Notes: generated from the sequence alone by a model not told the origin. A DNA stretch of 64,000 nt from Bacillota bacterium (GCA_028724585.1 JAQYCQ010000038.1:46954-110953), one strand, 5' to 3'; shown: positions 53,190 to 61,057, counted from the first letter of the stretch. A program made the numbers and translations.

Positions 53190-53582
53190 ATGATGAAAAT
53201 TCACGAATCTGCAGAAAATTATCTTGAAACGATTTTAATGCTCAGCAAGAAAAATCAGGTCGTGCGGTCGATCGACATCGCGAATGAGCTGGGATTTTCC
53301 AAGCCGAGCGTCAGCATAGCGATGAAAAAGCTCCGCGAGAACGGCTACGTGAAGATGGACGGCAACGGCTACATCACGCTGGCAAAGCCGGGTCTCGACA
53401 TCGCGACCAAGATCTACGAGCGCCACGTGCTGATCACCAAAGTGCTGGAGGACATCGGCGTTGATCCTCAGATAGCCGCTGACGATGCCTGCCGCGTGGA
53501 GCACGTGATCAGCAACGAAACCTTCGATAGGATCAAGGAATACGTGAAAGAAAACGAAGCTGACAGTGCCGAAAACGAATAA
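53190..53582 (+). CDS. DtxR/MntR-type metal-dependent regulator
   Basis: 130-aa protein with an N-terminal winged helix (NYLETILMLSKKNQVVRSIDI, ELGFSKPSVSIAMKKLRENG) and a helical dimerisation part with candidate metal ligands (ERHVLITKVLEDIGV, CRVEHVISNETFDRIKEYV). It lacks the C-terminal SH3-like domain, as in MntR. Such regulators repress metal uptake genes when Mn or Fe is bound. The acidic tail (ENEADSAENE) is unusual. No target gene is adjacent. AAAGGAGA lies before the ATG pair at 53190/53193. Confidence 0.85.
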   Translation: MMKIHESAENYLETILMLSKKNQVVRSIDIANELGFSKPSVSIAMKKLRENGYVKMDGNGYITLAKPGLDIATKIYERHVLITKVLEDIGVDPQIAADDACRVEHVISNETFDRIKEYVKENEADSAENE

Positions 53583-53594
53583 ATAAATGTATGA

Positions 53595-53618
53595 AAGCGC
53601 GCTCCGGCGCGCTTTTTT
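53595..53618 (+). terminator. Terminator after DtxR-like gene
   Basis: AAGCGCGC (53595-53602) pairs with GCGCGCTT (53607-53614) around TCCG, then Ts. Confidence 0.88.
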
Positions 53619-53755
53619 GCTGCGCGGGCGGCCCCTTAGAGCCTTGAAGGGGCAGCCAATCCGCGCTTTGCTTCTACACCCAGCCCCTGCGATGCGCGCC
53701 CGTTTTGTTTTCGCGCTCACCTTGTGAAGCGCTCAGCTTTGCCGCCGCGCAGCGC

Positions 53756-53798
53756 AAAAAGGAAAAGCATGCCCCTCCCCGAAAGCATGCTTTTCCTT
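53756..53798 (-). terminator. Terminator for the minus-strand PD-(D/E)xK-like gene
   Basis: 14-bp perfect stem AAGGAAAAGCATGC (53759-53772) with 53785-53798 and a 12-base loop. On the minus strand it is followed by TTTTTGCG. Confidence 0.8.
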
Positions 53799-53958
53799 CA
53801 TTATGTAGTGTTGTATGAGATTAATATTGACGGCGACCGGGAGAATGTATTGAAAGACCGGCCGCCTTCCTGTTTTTCGTAATTTCTGCCGCAAGGCACC
53901 CCGTCCGCGCGTCATCCTGATACAGCGTCCGCGGAGCGGTCGAGCGCGCCCGGCGGCA

Positions 53959-54768
53959 TTACATATGCATGAAGATCCTGATAGCCTTTTCCAGCTCCGG
54001 TTCATCGACTCCATTGTCGTCAGTATCGAATAAGAACAGCACATCGATCCCCGGTATGAGGCCGGCTTTCCTGTACTTGTTGATCTTTCTGACAAAATCC
54101 TTAGAATAATCAGGATCGCCCATCATGCCGCAGTACTCAATGTACTTGAACTTGTGCGTCACCGGATCGATGACCGTAAAATCGGGCACGAGATTTATGT
54201 CGTGCGGGAGGCGCAGCCACTGCTCGTAACGAAACCCGATCTCGATCCTGTCCAGAATGTTCGCGATGATCACTTCGCCTCTCGAGCGCATCATGATCCC
54301 GCACCTGGCCGTGTGTATCTTGCCTTCCGGGTAACCGTCATACTTGTCGTAATCCTGTTCCAGCGCCCAGCGCTCCACGTCAATGCTGTCCAGCGCGTCC
54401 AAAAACCCATCGCTCAGCTCAGCCGTATACCCGACTGGAAGCTTCTCGTTGATCCTTGCGGGATCAGTCGACTGGAACTTCTGCAGAGACACGATAGCTT
54501 TCGTTATGCATTCAATATTCCACATCGCCGACCGCCGGATCCTCTTAAGCAGCTTATATCGCTGGATCGCCTTCACACGGTAGTCGCCTGCCTGCGCCGT
54601 CTGCCATTCCTCATCCTCGCTCTTCCGGATGTACCGATAAGTCCTGCCTTTTTTAGTTTCAGCGCGCATTTTATTTTTTGGCTCATCCTTCAGATTGTGA
54701 TCGCAATAATTCAGAATGCGCTGCTCGCGCGCAAGCAGCTCCTTAAGCCTTTCAATTAAGATCTTCAT
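53959..54768 (-). CDS. Putative PD-(D/E)xK-fold nuclease-like protein, orphan
   Basis: 269-aa protein of no recognised named family. The second half shows a pattern like PD-(D/E)xK nucleases: MRSRGEVIIANILDR (conserved E before the core helix), FRYEQWLRLPHDINLVPDFTV (P-D-F), and KFKYIEYCGMMGD (I-E-Y), then a helix with Lys residues. The acidic residues are candidate active-site ligands. The N-terminal third is basic and helical (LKRIRRSAMWNIECI), perhaps DNA- or partner-binding. No ribosome site precedes the ATG; a TATAAT lies six bases upstream, so the mRNA is probably leaderless. No methylase, recombinase or toxin partner is adjacent. Confidence 0.65.
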   Translation of the reverse strand: MKILIERLKELLAREQRILNYCDHNLKDEPKNKMRAETKKGRTYRYIRKSEDEEWQTAQAGDYRVKAIQRYKLLKRIRRSAMWNIECITKAIVSLQKFQSTDPARINEKLPVGYTAELSDGFLDALDSIDVERWALEQDYDKYDGYPEGKIHTARCGIMMRSRGEVIIANILDRIEIGFRYEQWLRLPHDINLVPDFTVIDPVTHKFKYIEYCGMMGDPDYSKDFVRKINKYRKAGLIPGIDVLFLFDTDDNGVDEPELEKAIRIFMHM

Positions 54769-54774
54769 GGAAAA

Positions 54775-54803
54775 ATTATACAGCAGAAAAGAGTAAAAGT
54801 AAA
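54775..54803 (-). promoter_or_regulatory. Promoter giving a leaderless transcript of the orphan gene
   Basis: On the minus strand: TTTACT (54803-54798), 17-base spacer, TATAAT (54780-54775). Six bases then separate the -10 from the ATG at 54768, so transcription should begin at or very near the start codon. Confidence 0.6.
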
Positions 54804-54816
54804 CCATCAAATCCAA

Positions 54817-55112
54817 AATAAGTAAATAAAATTTCGTGCGCGGCTCCTTGCGCCGGCCAACCCGGCAAACCCAGCAAACCCGCAGCAGCCGCGCCTACGG
54901 CAGCTCCGCTGACGACCCGCTCCCCGCGACAGCTCCGCTGACAAGCGCCTCCGGCGAAACTGCGTAAGGGCGGCTCCCTGCGGACCTGAGGAGCCGCCCT
55001 TAAAATATGGAAGTTCAAACCGGCGATGTTAACCTGCCGATGTCGTCGATCACGAAGCTATATTCCTGAAATATGCGTCTGCGTACTAAGATTCGCTCAA
55101 AATAGGGCGGCG
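54817..55112. other. Intergenic DNA upstream of the 52-bp repeat array
   Basis: 54840-55005 is GC-rich with two CAGC-TCC-GCTG hairpin copies (about 54900-54912 and 54930-54942) and the inverted pair GGCGGCTCC (54970-54978) / GGAGCCGCC (54989-54997). 55006-55112 shows nothing identifiable. No coding frame is supported. Confidence 0.5.
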
Positions 55113-55262
55113 CTTTCGGTGAAATAGTAAGAAATCAGCAAAACGTCTAAGCCTCCCCTCGAAGCTTTCGGTGAAATAGTAAGAAATCAGCAAAACGTCT
55201 AAGCCTCCCTCTGAAACTTTCGGTGAAATGATTGAAATAAACGAAAACGTCTAAAGCTTTTT
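55113..55262. repeat. 52-bp-period tandem repeat, array 1 (three units)
   Basis: Three units begin CTTTCGGTGAAAT at 55113, 55165 and 55217. Each has a 22-base A-rich core (AAAT...AAAA) and then CGTCTAAG. The first two units are almost identical; the third is diverged in its core. Read on the minus strand each unit is CTTAGACG, 22 bases, CACCGAAAG, then a GAGGGGAGG-like link. That is the same outer framework as array 2 at 55532-55737 but inverted. Confidence 0.85.
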
Positions 55263-55531
55263 GAGCTGAAAGGCGGCCGGCGGCAGGAATGGAAAATAGA
55301 GTAATTAAAACCCAGCGATCGGCATCGAAAAAATCATTAAAGCATGATAAAAAGGATAGAACTACAAATTCCAATCCAGTACTGTAAATGCGACTGGAAA
55401 AGAAGTGAATTGATTGCCAAAAGCCATAAAATACTAATATCAGCGCAAATAAAGAAAATATCAACAATGCGTGATACAATTAGCAGAAATAAAAATTAAT
55501 TACCAGTGCCGCCCGTATCGGCCGCCGGAAC
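55263..55531. other. AT-rich core between the two opposed repeat arrays
   Basis: About 230 bases of AT-rich sequence without a convincing gene, bounded on both sides by GC-rich GGCGGCCG segments in inverted orientation (about 55272-55284 and 55503-55527). Minus-strand ORFs here lack ribosome sites and family features. The layout, inward array / GC clamp / AT-rich core / GC clamp / outward array, is symmetrical. Confidence 0.5.
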
Positions 55532-55737
55532 CTTTTAGATGAAATGATCTGCGAGCAGCAAAACACCGAAAATTCCGAGAGGAGGCTTAGATGAAATGAT
55601 TAAAAAATAGCAAAACACCGAAGATTCCGCAGGGGCGTTTAGACGAAAGCCTGTAAAACAGATAAAACACCGAAAAACCCGCCTTTTGATTAGATGAAAA
55701 ATAATAATTTGAATAAAACACCGAAAGCGTTTGCATA
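55532..55737. repeat. 52-bp-period tandem repeat, array 2 (four units)
   Basis: Units begin TTAGAYGAAA at 55535, 55587, 55639 and 55690 (steps 52, 52, 51). Each has a 22-base A-rich core and then CACCGAA; the first two units continue into a TTCCG-plus-GGGG/GGAGG link and the last two are diverged there. Across both arrays the most conserved block runs from CACCGAA through the link to TTTAGAYG, about 30 bases, while the 22-base cores vary but always end in A-tracts on the plus strand. Confidence 0.85.
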
Positions 55738-55739
55738 AA

Positions 55740-55985
55740 AGTAGCAAATTCCGCCTTGCGACGGCTTCGCCGACGTCTCGCTCCGCGGAGAGGGAAAGGC
55801 CGCGCCTTGCGACGGCTCTGCAGTCGCTGGCTAGCCGCTCACCTTGGATAATGTCGTTCGCGGGCCAGCTTTGCAGACATCCTACATCAGCTCTGACTTC
55901 GCCATATTATTATTGTCAGGCTCGTTAATCGCTGTGTTAGGATGACGCGCCGACGTCAGCTTCGCTGACAGAGTCGCTCCGCGAG
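55740..55985. repeat. GC-rich repeat mosaic between array 2 and the phased A-tract region
   Basis: CGCCTTGCGACGGCT occurs twice about 50 bases apart (55753 and 55803). AGGATGACGCGC (55938-55949) is the inverted form of the 29060 and 53905 repeat, followed by GTCAGC-TTC-GCTGAC. No gene seen. Confidence 0.5.
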
Positions 55986-56019
55986 AGCTGTTATGGCGGC
56001 CGCACTTAGTATATAATAG

Positions 56020-56211
56020 TAGGAAACGCGAAGAAACGCAAAAACCGCGGAAAAAAGCAATAAACGTGAAGAACCGCGAAAATACACGAAAAACCGCGAA
56101 AACGTCGAAGCGTGCAGAAAACGCAAAGGCACTGAAACCGGAAGAAGGCCCGGAGAGGCGCTGAAAAACGCAAGAAGGCGCAAATCGCGAAAAGAAAGGA
56201 AAGAGAAGAAA
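56020..56211 (+). promoter_or_regulatory. Phased A-tracts, T-poor region upstream of the MltG-like gene
   Basis: About 190 bases in which runs of three to six A alternate with CGC/CCG/ACG triplets at close to one helical turn (ACGCGAAGAAACGCAAAAA, then CCGCGAAAAT, CCGCGAAAAC and similar). T is nearly absent from the plus strand. Such spacing predicts intrinsic DNA curvature or, if transcribed, a long unstructured leader. It ends with the ribosome site AAAGGAAAGAGAAG just before the ATG. Confidence 0.55.
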
Positions 56212-57420
56212 ATGAAGATAAAAAGACTAAGAGCGGCCGCCACAGCCTGTGCGCTGCTGCTGGCGCTGAGCGTCCCGGCCGCGCCCGCCGCGTTCTCGAA
56301 CTCATCCGCGGCCGGCGCGGATAACAACGCGGCCGGCATCCATAGCACCGCGGCCGGCGCGAGTAAGATGGAAGCTTCCGCGGGCGCGGAAGCGACTACC
56401 TCATCAGATCCATCCGCGGAGGCCGGATCAGCGAAATCCGCGGATACCGCCTCCTCAGATCCATCCGCGGCCGGCGCGGAGGACAGCGCCGCGGATTCCA
56501 CTGAAATAACGGTAGCCCCCGGCGACGGGACCATCACCATAGCCGGCAAGCTCAAGGACGCGGGCATCATCAGCAGCACTGCCATGTTCAGGGCCCGCGC
56601 CAAGATCAGCGGGGCAGACGACAAATGGAAGCCGGGGGCCTTCGAGCTCGACCCTGACGGGGGCGCCGCGGCCGCGATAAAAGCCCTCATAAAACCGCAT
56701 GCCGGCGAGATAAAAGTCACCATACCGGAGGGCATGCAGGCGCGGCATTTCGCCCCCCTCCTGGAGAGCGCGGGCGTCTGCGGAGCAGACGAGTTTCTCG
56801 AGACTTGTAAAAACCATAAATTCGACTATCCATTCCTTAAAGGCATAGATACATCCAAGCGCATAGACGGCCTGGAGGGCTACCTGTATCCCGACACCTA
56901 CTATTTCCAGCCGGACAGCGACCCCGAGACCGTGATCAGCAGGATGCTCGACCGCTTCCAGGAAAAAGTCTATACCAGCAAGATCCGCGCCGACGCTAAG
57001 AAGCAGGGCCTCACGGTGGACGACATGGTCAGGCTGGCATCGATGGTCGAGAGCGAAGCCACTACCAAGGAGGACCGCAAGCTGGTGGCCGACGTCTTCC
57101 TCAAGCGCCTAAAGCAGCCGGGCTGGAAGCTGCAGTCATGCGTGACCGTCGAGTACGCCAAGAACATGAAGAAGCCGATCATCTCTCTGGAGGACACGAA
57201 GTTCGAGTCGCCTTACAACACATACAAGTACGCCGGCCTCCCTTACGGGCCTATCTGCTGCCCGAGCCAGGAGTCCATAGAAGCCGTCCTGCACCCGACC
57301 CCAAACGGATACTACTATTTCCAGTCGGACTCGTCCGGCCGGCTCCATTTCGCGGAGACCTTCGCCCAGCACGCTGCCGTGCAGAAGGATGTCCAGTCCA
57401 ACTGGGACACTTCGAAATAA
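56212..57420 (+). CDS. MltG-like endolytic transglycosylase with Ala/Ser-rich linker
   Basis: 402-aa extracytoplasmic protein of the YceG/MltG family, which cuts nascent glycan strands and sets their length. A signal-like hydrophobic N-terminus is followed by a ~70-residue low-complexity Ala/Ser/Gly linker. This linker is built from repeated Ser/Ala/Gly/Asp units such as SSDPSA, encoded by recurring GCGGCCGGC and TCCGCGGA blocks. The LysM-like subdomain and catalytic domain follow: DGLEGYLYPDTYYF, catalytic E280 in LASMVESEA, YAGLPYGPICCPSQ, HPTPNGYYYF and GRLHFAETFAQH. AAAGAGAAG precedes the ATG. Its terminator is at 57457-57502. Confidence 0.9.
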   Translation: MKIKRLRAAATACALLLALSVPAAPAAFSNSSAAGADNNAAGIHSTAAGASKMEASAGAEATTSSDPSAEAGSAKSADTASSDPSAAGAEDSAADSTEITVAPGDGTITIAGKLKDAGIISSTAMFRARAKISGADDKWKPGAFELDPDGGAAAAIKALIKPHAGEIKVTIPEGMQARHFAPLLESAGVCGADEFLETCKNHKFDYPFLKGIDTSKRIDGLEGYLYPDTYYFQPDSDPETVISRMLDRFQEKVYTSKIRADAKKQGLTVDDMVRLASMVESEATTKEDRKLVADVFLKRLKQPGWKLQSCVTVEYAKNMKKPIISLEDTKFESPYNTYKYAGLPYGPICCPSQESIEAVLHPTPNGYYYFQSDSSGRLHFAETFAQHAAVQKDVQSNWDTSK

Positions 57421-57456
57421 ATGCCCAGCCAGAAAACAAATATACATAAAAACCAC

Positions 57457-57502
57457 GCCTGCCCGGTCCGCCACAGGACCGCTGCGGGCGCTTTTCTTTT
57501 TT
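57457..57502 (+). terminator. Terminator after MltG-like gene
   Basis: GCC-T-GC-C-CGGTCC pairs with GGACCG-CT-GC-G-GGC around GCCACA, followed by TTTTCTTTTTT. Confidence 0.75.
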
Positions 57503-57706
57503 GTAGGCTCTTGAAACCTCATGCCCACACTGCTACAATGAACAACGAGTGTAGCGAGACACTGCAATAAAGCCGTGCGAGCAGCGCACCGCCTGGCCCG
57601 CGGACAGCAGACCGGACCTCACGAGCGCTCAGCGCGCACCGCCGTCCGGTGAACCAACTCGGCGGCAGATCAGCAGAAAAGCGGCACCTAAAAGGAGCAA
57701 AAGAAA

Positions 57707-60073
57707 ATGGTTACAGACCGTATAGAAAAGATCAGACAGAACTACGTAAACGCAAAACCGCGCATATCCTACGAGCGCGCCCTCATATGGACAGAGTCCT
57801 ACAAGAAGACAGCCGGTAAACCAGCGGCCATCCGCTCAGCCCAGGCCTTCTACGACTGCTGCGAGCAGCTGGGCGTCCACATCTTCGAAGGCGAGCTCAT
57901 CGTCGGCGCCATCGGCGAGTTCAGGAAATGCGGCATCCTTACGCCGGAATTCTCCTGGCAGTGGGTGGACCGTGAGATGGACACATTCGCCGACCGCCCT
58001 CAGGACCCTTATATCATGACAGAGGACCAGTGCGCGTTCGTGCGCGAAAACATATTCCCTTACTGGAAGGGCAGATCCCTCGAGGAAGCCTTCCTGGCCC
58101 GCCTGCCGGAGGACACTAAACACATAGGCGTCGACACCGGCGTCATAGACTCCGACTCCAAGTGGCGCCAGGCCGTAGGCGAGGTGACACCGGACTACCA
58201 GGACGTCCTCTTCAAGAAGGGCTTCGGCGGCATCATCCGCGAGGCCCAGGACCATATAGCCCAGCTGGACATCACAAAGCCAGGGGACGAGGAAAAAAAG
58301 GAATTCTACGATTCCATCATCCTCACATCAAAGGGCATCATAAAATACGCCAACCGCTACGCCGACGAGGCTGAACGCCTGGCAGCAGAAGAGAAGGACC
58401 CTAAGAGAGCCGAAGAGCTCAGGACCATAGCAGCCAACTGCCGCAAAGTCCCGGAAAACCCGCCTGAGAGCTTCTACGAAGCCATGCAGTTCCTCTGGTT
58501 CGTCCAGATAGGCGGCATCCTCTCCGAGAACCCGCTTTCCCTCAACCCGGGCAGGTTCGACCAGTACATGGACCCTTACTACGAGAAAGATATAAAGGAA
58601 GAAAAGATCACACCGGACTTCGCCCAGGAGCTGGTAGACGCTCTCTGGCTCAAGTATTCCGAGTGGGTATGGACCATCTCCGCCAACACAGCCGACTACT
58701 TCGCCGGCTACAACCAGTTCCAGAACCTGACCGTGGGCGGCAAAAAACGCGACGGCTCAGACGGCACAAACCCGGTGACCTACATGGCCATCAAGGCTAC
58801 AGAAGAAGTAAAGACCCACCAGCCGGGCCTCTCCGTAAGAGTACAGGCGGACTGCCCGCCGGAATTCCTGGAAGCTGTTACCCACCTGGTCTCCCTCGGT
58901 ACCGGCTTCCCGGCTATCCACTCCGACTCCGTCGGCTACCAGATGCTGCTGAACGCCGGCTACGAGCCTGAAGACGCCAGAGACTGGAACAACTGCGGCT
59001 GCGTAGTCCCTCACAACAGGAAGACAGGCGAGTGGACCGCCGCCGTGAACATGAACTTCGGTTCCGCCCTCGAGTACGCCCTCAACGAAGGTAAAAGCCT
59101 TATGACCGGCGAAAAGATGGGCCTGGACGAAAAACCGGCCGACCAGTTCACCAGCTTCGAAGACGTCAAAGAAGCCTTTTATAAGCAGTTCGACAATCTC
59201 TGCCGCCACTCCATCATCCTTACCATCGAGGCCCAGAGAGTCCACGAGCAGCAGGTTCCGAGGCCTTTCCTTTCATCCTGCATAGAGAACTGCATGGACA
59301 GCGGTAAAGACCTCAGCAGAGGCGGCGCCAAGTACAATATAGGACCGGTCATCACCGGCATAGGCCTGGCCGTAGTCTCCAACTCCCTGGAAGCGATCAG
59401 AAAACTGGTCTTCGAGGATAAAGTCTGCGACATGGAAACACTGGTCAAAGCCCTGAAAGCAAACTGGGCCGGCTACGAAGACCTCAGGGAAAAAGCCCAG
59501 GCCTGCCCTAAATACGGCAACGACGACGACTCCGTCGACAGGATCGCGCTCGAGGTGTCCAATCACTTCTACAAAGAGATCCACCAGTACAAGGACATAT
59601 TCGGCTCGCCTTTCCTCACAGCCTTCATGGGTATCTCCAACTACATCCCTATGGGCCGCGTCCTCGGCGCTACCCCGGACGGCAGGAAGAACGGCGACCC
59701 TTCCAGCGAAGGTGTTTCCCCTTATGTAGGCACAGATACATCCACACCTCTCGCGGCGATGAAATCCTCGGCCAAGGTCAACCAGGAGATCCACTCCGGC
59801 GGAACCCTCCTCAACCTGAGGATAAACCCGGACATGGTAGAGACAAAGAGAGGACAGGCAAACCTGGGAGCTATGATCCAGACCCTATTCTCCCTGGGAG
59901 CCTTCCACGTCCAGTTCAACTGCATAAAATCCGAGACTCTGAGAGCCGCTCAGAAGCATCCTGAGGATTACAAGGACCTGCTGGTCCGCGTAGCCGGCTA
60001 CTCTACCCAGTTCGTAAACCTGTCCAAGAGCATGCAGGACGCCATCATCGCCCGCACGGAGCACGCCATCTAA
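57707..60073 (+). CDS. Glycyl radical enzyme of unassigned substrate
   Basis: 788-aa protein of the pyruvate-formate-lyase superfamily. The C-terminal radical motif is R-V-A-G764-Y-S followed by TQFVNLSK, 25 residues from the end. The active-site loop reads N-C430-G-C432-V-V-P-H. C432 is in the thiyl position, but the residue two after it is Val, where eliminases and decarboxylases (choline lyase, glycerol, propanediol and hydroxyproline dehydratases, arylacetate decarboxylases) have Glu. It is also not the paired Cys-Cys of PFL. Other family segments are LNPGRFDQYMDPYYEKD, SRGGAKYNIGPVITGIGL, PDGRKNGDPSSEGVSP and SGGTLLNLRINP. There is no N-terminal targeting extension. The activase follows directly. 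Function cannot be assigned. Confidence 0.93.
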   Translation: MVTDRIEKIRQNYVNAKPRISYERALIWTESYKKTAGKPAAIRSAQAFYDCCEQLGVHIFEGELIVGAIGEFRKCGILTPEFSWQWVDREMDTFADRPQDPYIMTEDQCAFVRENIFPYWKGRSLEEAFLARLPEDTKHIGVDTGVIDSDSKWRQAVGEVTPDYQDVLFKKGFGGIIREAQDHIAQLDITKPGDEEKKEFYDSIILTSKGIIKYANRYADEAERLAAEEKDPKRAEELRTIAANCRKVPENPPESFYEAMQFLWFVQIGGILSENPLSLNPGRFDQYMDPYYEKDIKEEKITPDFAQELVDALWLKYSEWVWTISANTADYFAGYNQFQNLTVGGKKRDGSDGTNPVTYMAIKATEEVKTHQPGLSVRVQADCPPEFLEAVTHLVSLGTGFPAIHSDSVGYQMLLNAGYEPEDARDWNNCGCVVPHNRKTGEWTAAVNMNFGSALEYALNEGKSLMTGEKMGLDEKPADQFTSFEDVKEAFYKQFDNLCRHSIILTIEAQRVHEQQVPRPFLSSCIENCMDSGKDLSRGGAKYNIGPVITGIGLAVVSNSLEAIRKLVFEDKVCDMETLVKALKANWAGYEDLREKAQACPKYGNDDDSVDRIALEVSNHFYKEIHQYKDIFGSPFLTAFMGISNYIPMGRVLGATPDGRKNGDPSSEGVSPYVGTDTSTPLAAMKSSAKVNQEIHSGGTLLNLRINPDMVETKRGQANLGAMIQTLFSLGAFHVQFNCIKSETLRAAQKHPEDYKDLLVRVAGYSTQFVNLSKSMQDAIIARTEHAI

Positions 60074-60814
60074 ATGGGCGGCTTCATCATGCAGCTGCAG
60101 AACATGTCGGTCAACGACGGCAGCGGCATAAGGACGATAATATTCATGGCCGGCTGCCCGCTCAGCTGTGCCTGGTGCTCCAACCCCGAGGGCCAGACCC
60201 AGAACAACCCCATGGTCCACTACGTGGAAACGGAGGACATCATAAAGGAAGTAGACCGCCAGGCCATCTTCTACAGGTTCTCCGGAGGCGGGGTGACCTT
60301 CAGCGGGGGAGAGGCGACAGCCCAGCCCGCTTTCCTGGACGAGCTGTCGGGCATCCTCTACGATAAAGGATACGATCTGGCCATAGAGACCTGCGGACTC
60401 TTCGACTGGGAGACGCTGAAGCCCTCCCTGCAGAGGATGGATACCATATTCATGGACCTCAAACACCCGGACAGCGATGAACACAGGCGCTGGACCGGAG
60501 TCGGAAACGAGCTGATCCTGGATAACATGTCAAAAGCGGACAGGCTAAACGCCCAGCTGGTGGTCAGGATCCCCGCGGTGGTAGGAGTGAACGCCGACGA
60601 CACGACGATGGCCTCGGCCATAGCCCTTATAAAGGAAAAGGCTCCCGGCGCCAGCCTGGAGATTCTGCCTTACCACGAATACGGGCTGGATAAGTATAAA
60701 GAGCTGGGCCTTACGCCGCCTCCGGCGGCATTCAAGCCTCCGGCTGCAGAGCAGCTGGCCCGCTGGCGGCAGATGGCTGAAGAAGCCGGGATCAAAACGG
60801 TTTCTTATAAGTAG
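60074..60814 (+). CDS. Glycyl radical enzyme activating enzyme (radical SAM)
   Basis: 246-aa radical SAM protein that installs the glycyl radical on the upstream enzyme. Cluster ligands C28-x3-C32-x2-C35 in AGCPLSCAWCSNPEGQ, the SAM motif TFSGGEATAQP, and a barrel with DLKHPDSDEHRRWTG and RIPAVVGVNADD. The eight-iron ferredoxin insert usual in activases other than PFL-AE is missing, making it short like PFL activase. The ATG directly follows the stop of the upstream gene; GGAG lies about twelve bases upstream. An in-frame ATG at 60089 is an alternative start. The two genes form an operon. Confidence 0.92.
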   Translation: MGGFIMQLQNMSVNDGSGIRTIIFMAGCPLSCAWCSNPEGQTQNNPMVHYVETEDIIKEVDRQAIFYRFSGGGVTFSGGEATAQPAFLDELSGILYDKGYDLAIETCGLFDWETLKPSLQRMDTIFMDLKHPDSDEHRRWTGVGNELILDNMSKADRLNAQLVVRIPAVVGVNADDTTMASAIALIKEKAPGASLEILPYHEYGLDKYKELGLTPPPAAFKPPAAEQLARWRQMAEEAGIKTVSYK

Positions 60815-60853
60815 ATATAAAAAGCGCATATATAAGCATATATATAATGGAAG

Positions 60854-60887
60854 AAAAGAGTTCAGGAATCCAGCCCGGACTCTTTTT
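60854..60887 (+). terminator. Terminator after the glycyl radical activase gene
   Basis: AAAGAGTTC (60855-60863) pairs with GGACTCTTT (60877-60885) with one G-T pair, then TTTTT. Confidence 0.75.
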
Positions 60888-61028
60888 GTATCACAATGTT
60901 TCGCTTTTGTAATATTCCTGTAATTGAAAAATCATATAGGGGTAGTATAATAATAATTGTAAAACGGTGTGCGCCCGGGGTTCAGCGGCGCGGTCGTTGT
61001 CATACATAACAAATAATCTTGCAGATAC

Positions 61029-61057
61029 TTGACTGCAGGCCGATTGTTATGTATAAT
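61029..61057 (+). promoter_or_regulatory. Strong promoter for the SLH surface protein
   Basis: TTGACT (61029-61034), 17-base spacer, TATAAT (61052-61057). Predicted start near 61064. Confidence 0.8.

Larger units (their letters stand above)
53583..53958. other. Intergenic region with convergent terminators and repeats
   Basis: Contains the DtxR-like gene's terminator (53595-53618), the minus-strand terminator for the PD-(D/E)xK-like gene (53756-53798), and at 53905-53945 the repeat GCGCGTCATCCTGAT with GTCCGC-GGA-GCGGTC, nearly identical to 29060-29095. GC-rich with no coding frame of note. Confidence 0.6.

Noticed and set aside
55113..55737. A CRISPR array
   Set aside because: Units are degenerate, cores share A-rich ends and two are identical, orientation flips between arrays, and no cas genes are present in the window.
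55147..55747. Small minus-strand ORFs of 110 and 70 aa in the repeat region
   Set aside because: They run through tandem repeats, are rich in Phe and Leu as expected from A-rich plus-strand DNA, and have no ribosome site.
55956..56735. A 259-aa minus-strand frame opposite the MltG-like gene
   Set aside because: Ala/Ser/Phe-rich low-complexity shadow of the repeat-rich linker and the A-tract region.
57707..60073. Naming the glycyl radical enzyme as formate acetyltransferase, choline lyase or hydroxyproline dehydratase
   Set aside because: The active-site loop lacks the Cys-Cys pair of PFL and the Cys-x-Glu of the lyases and dehydratases.
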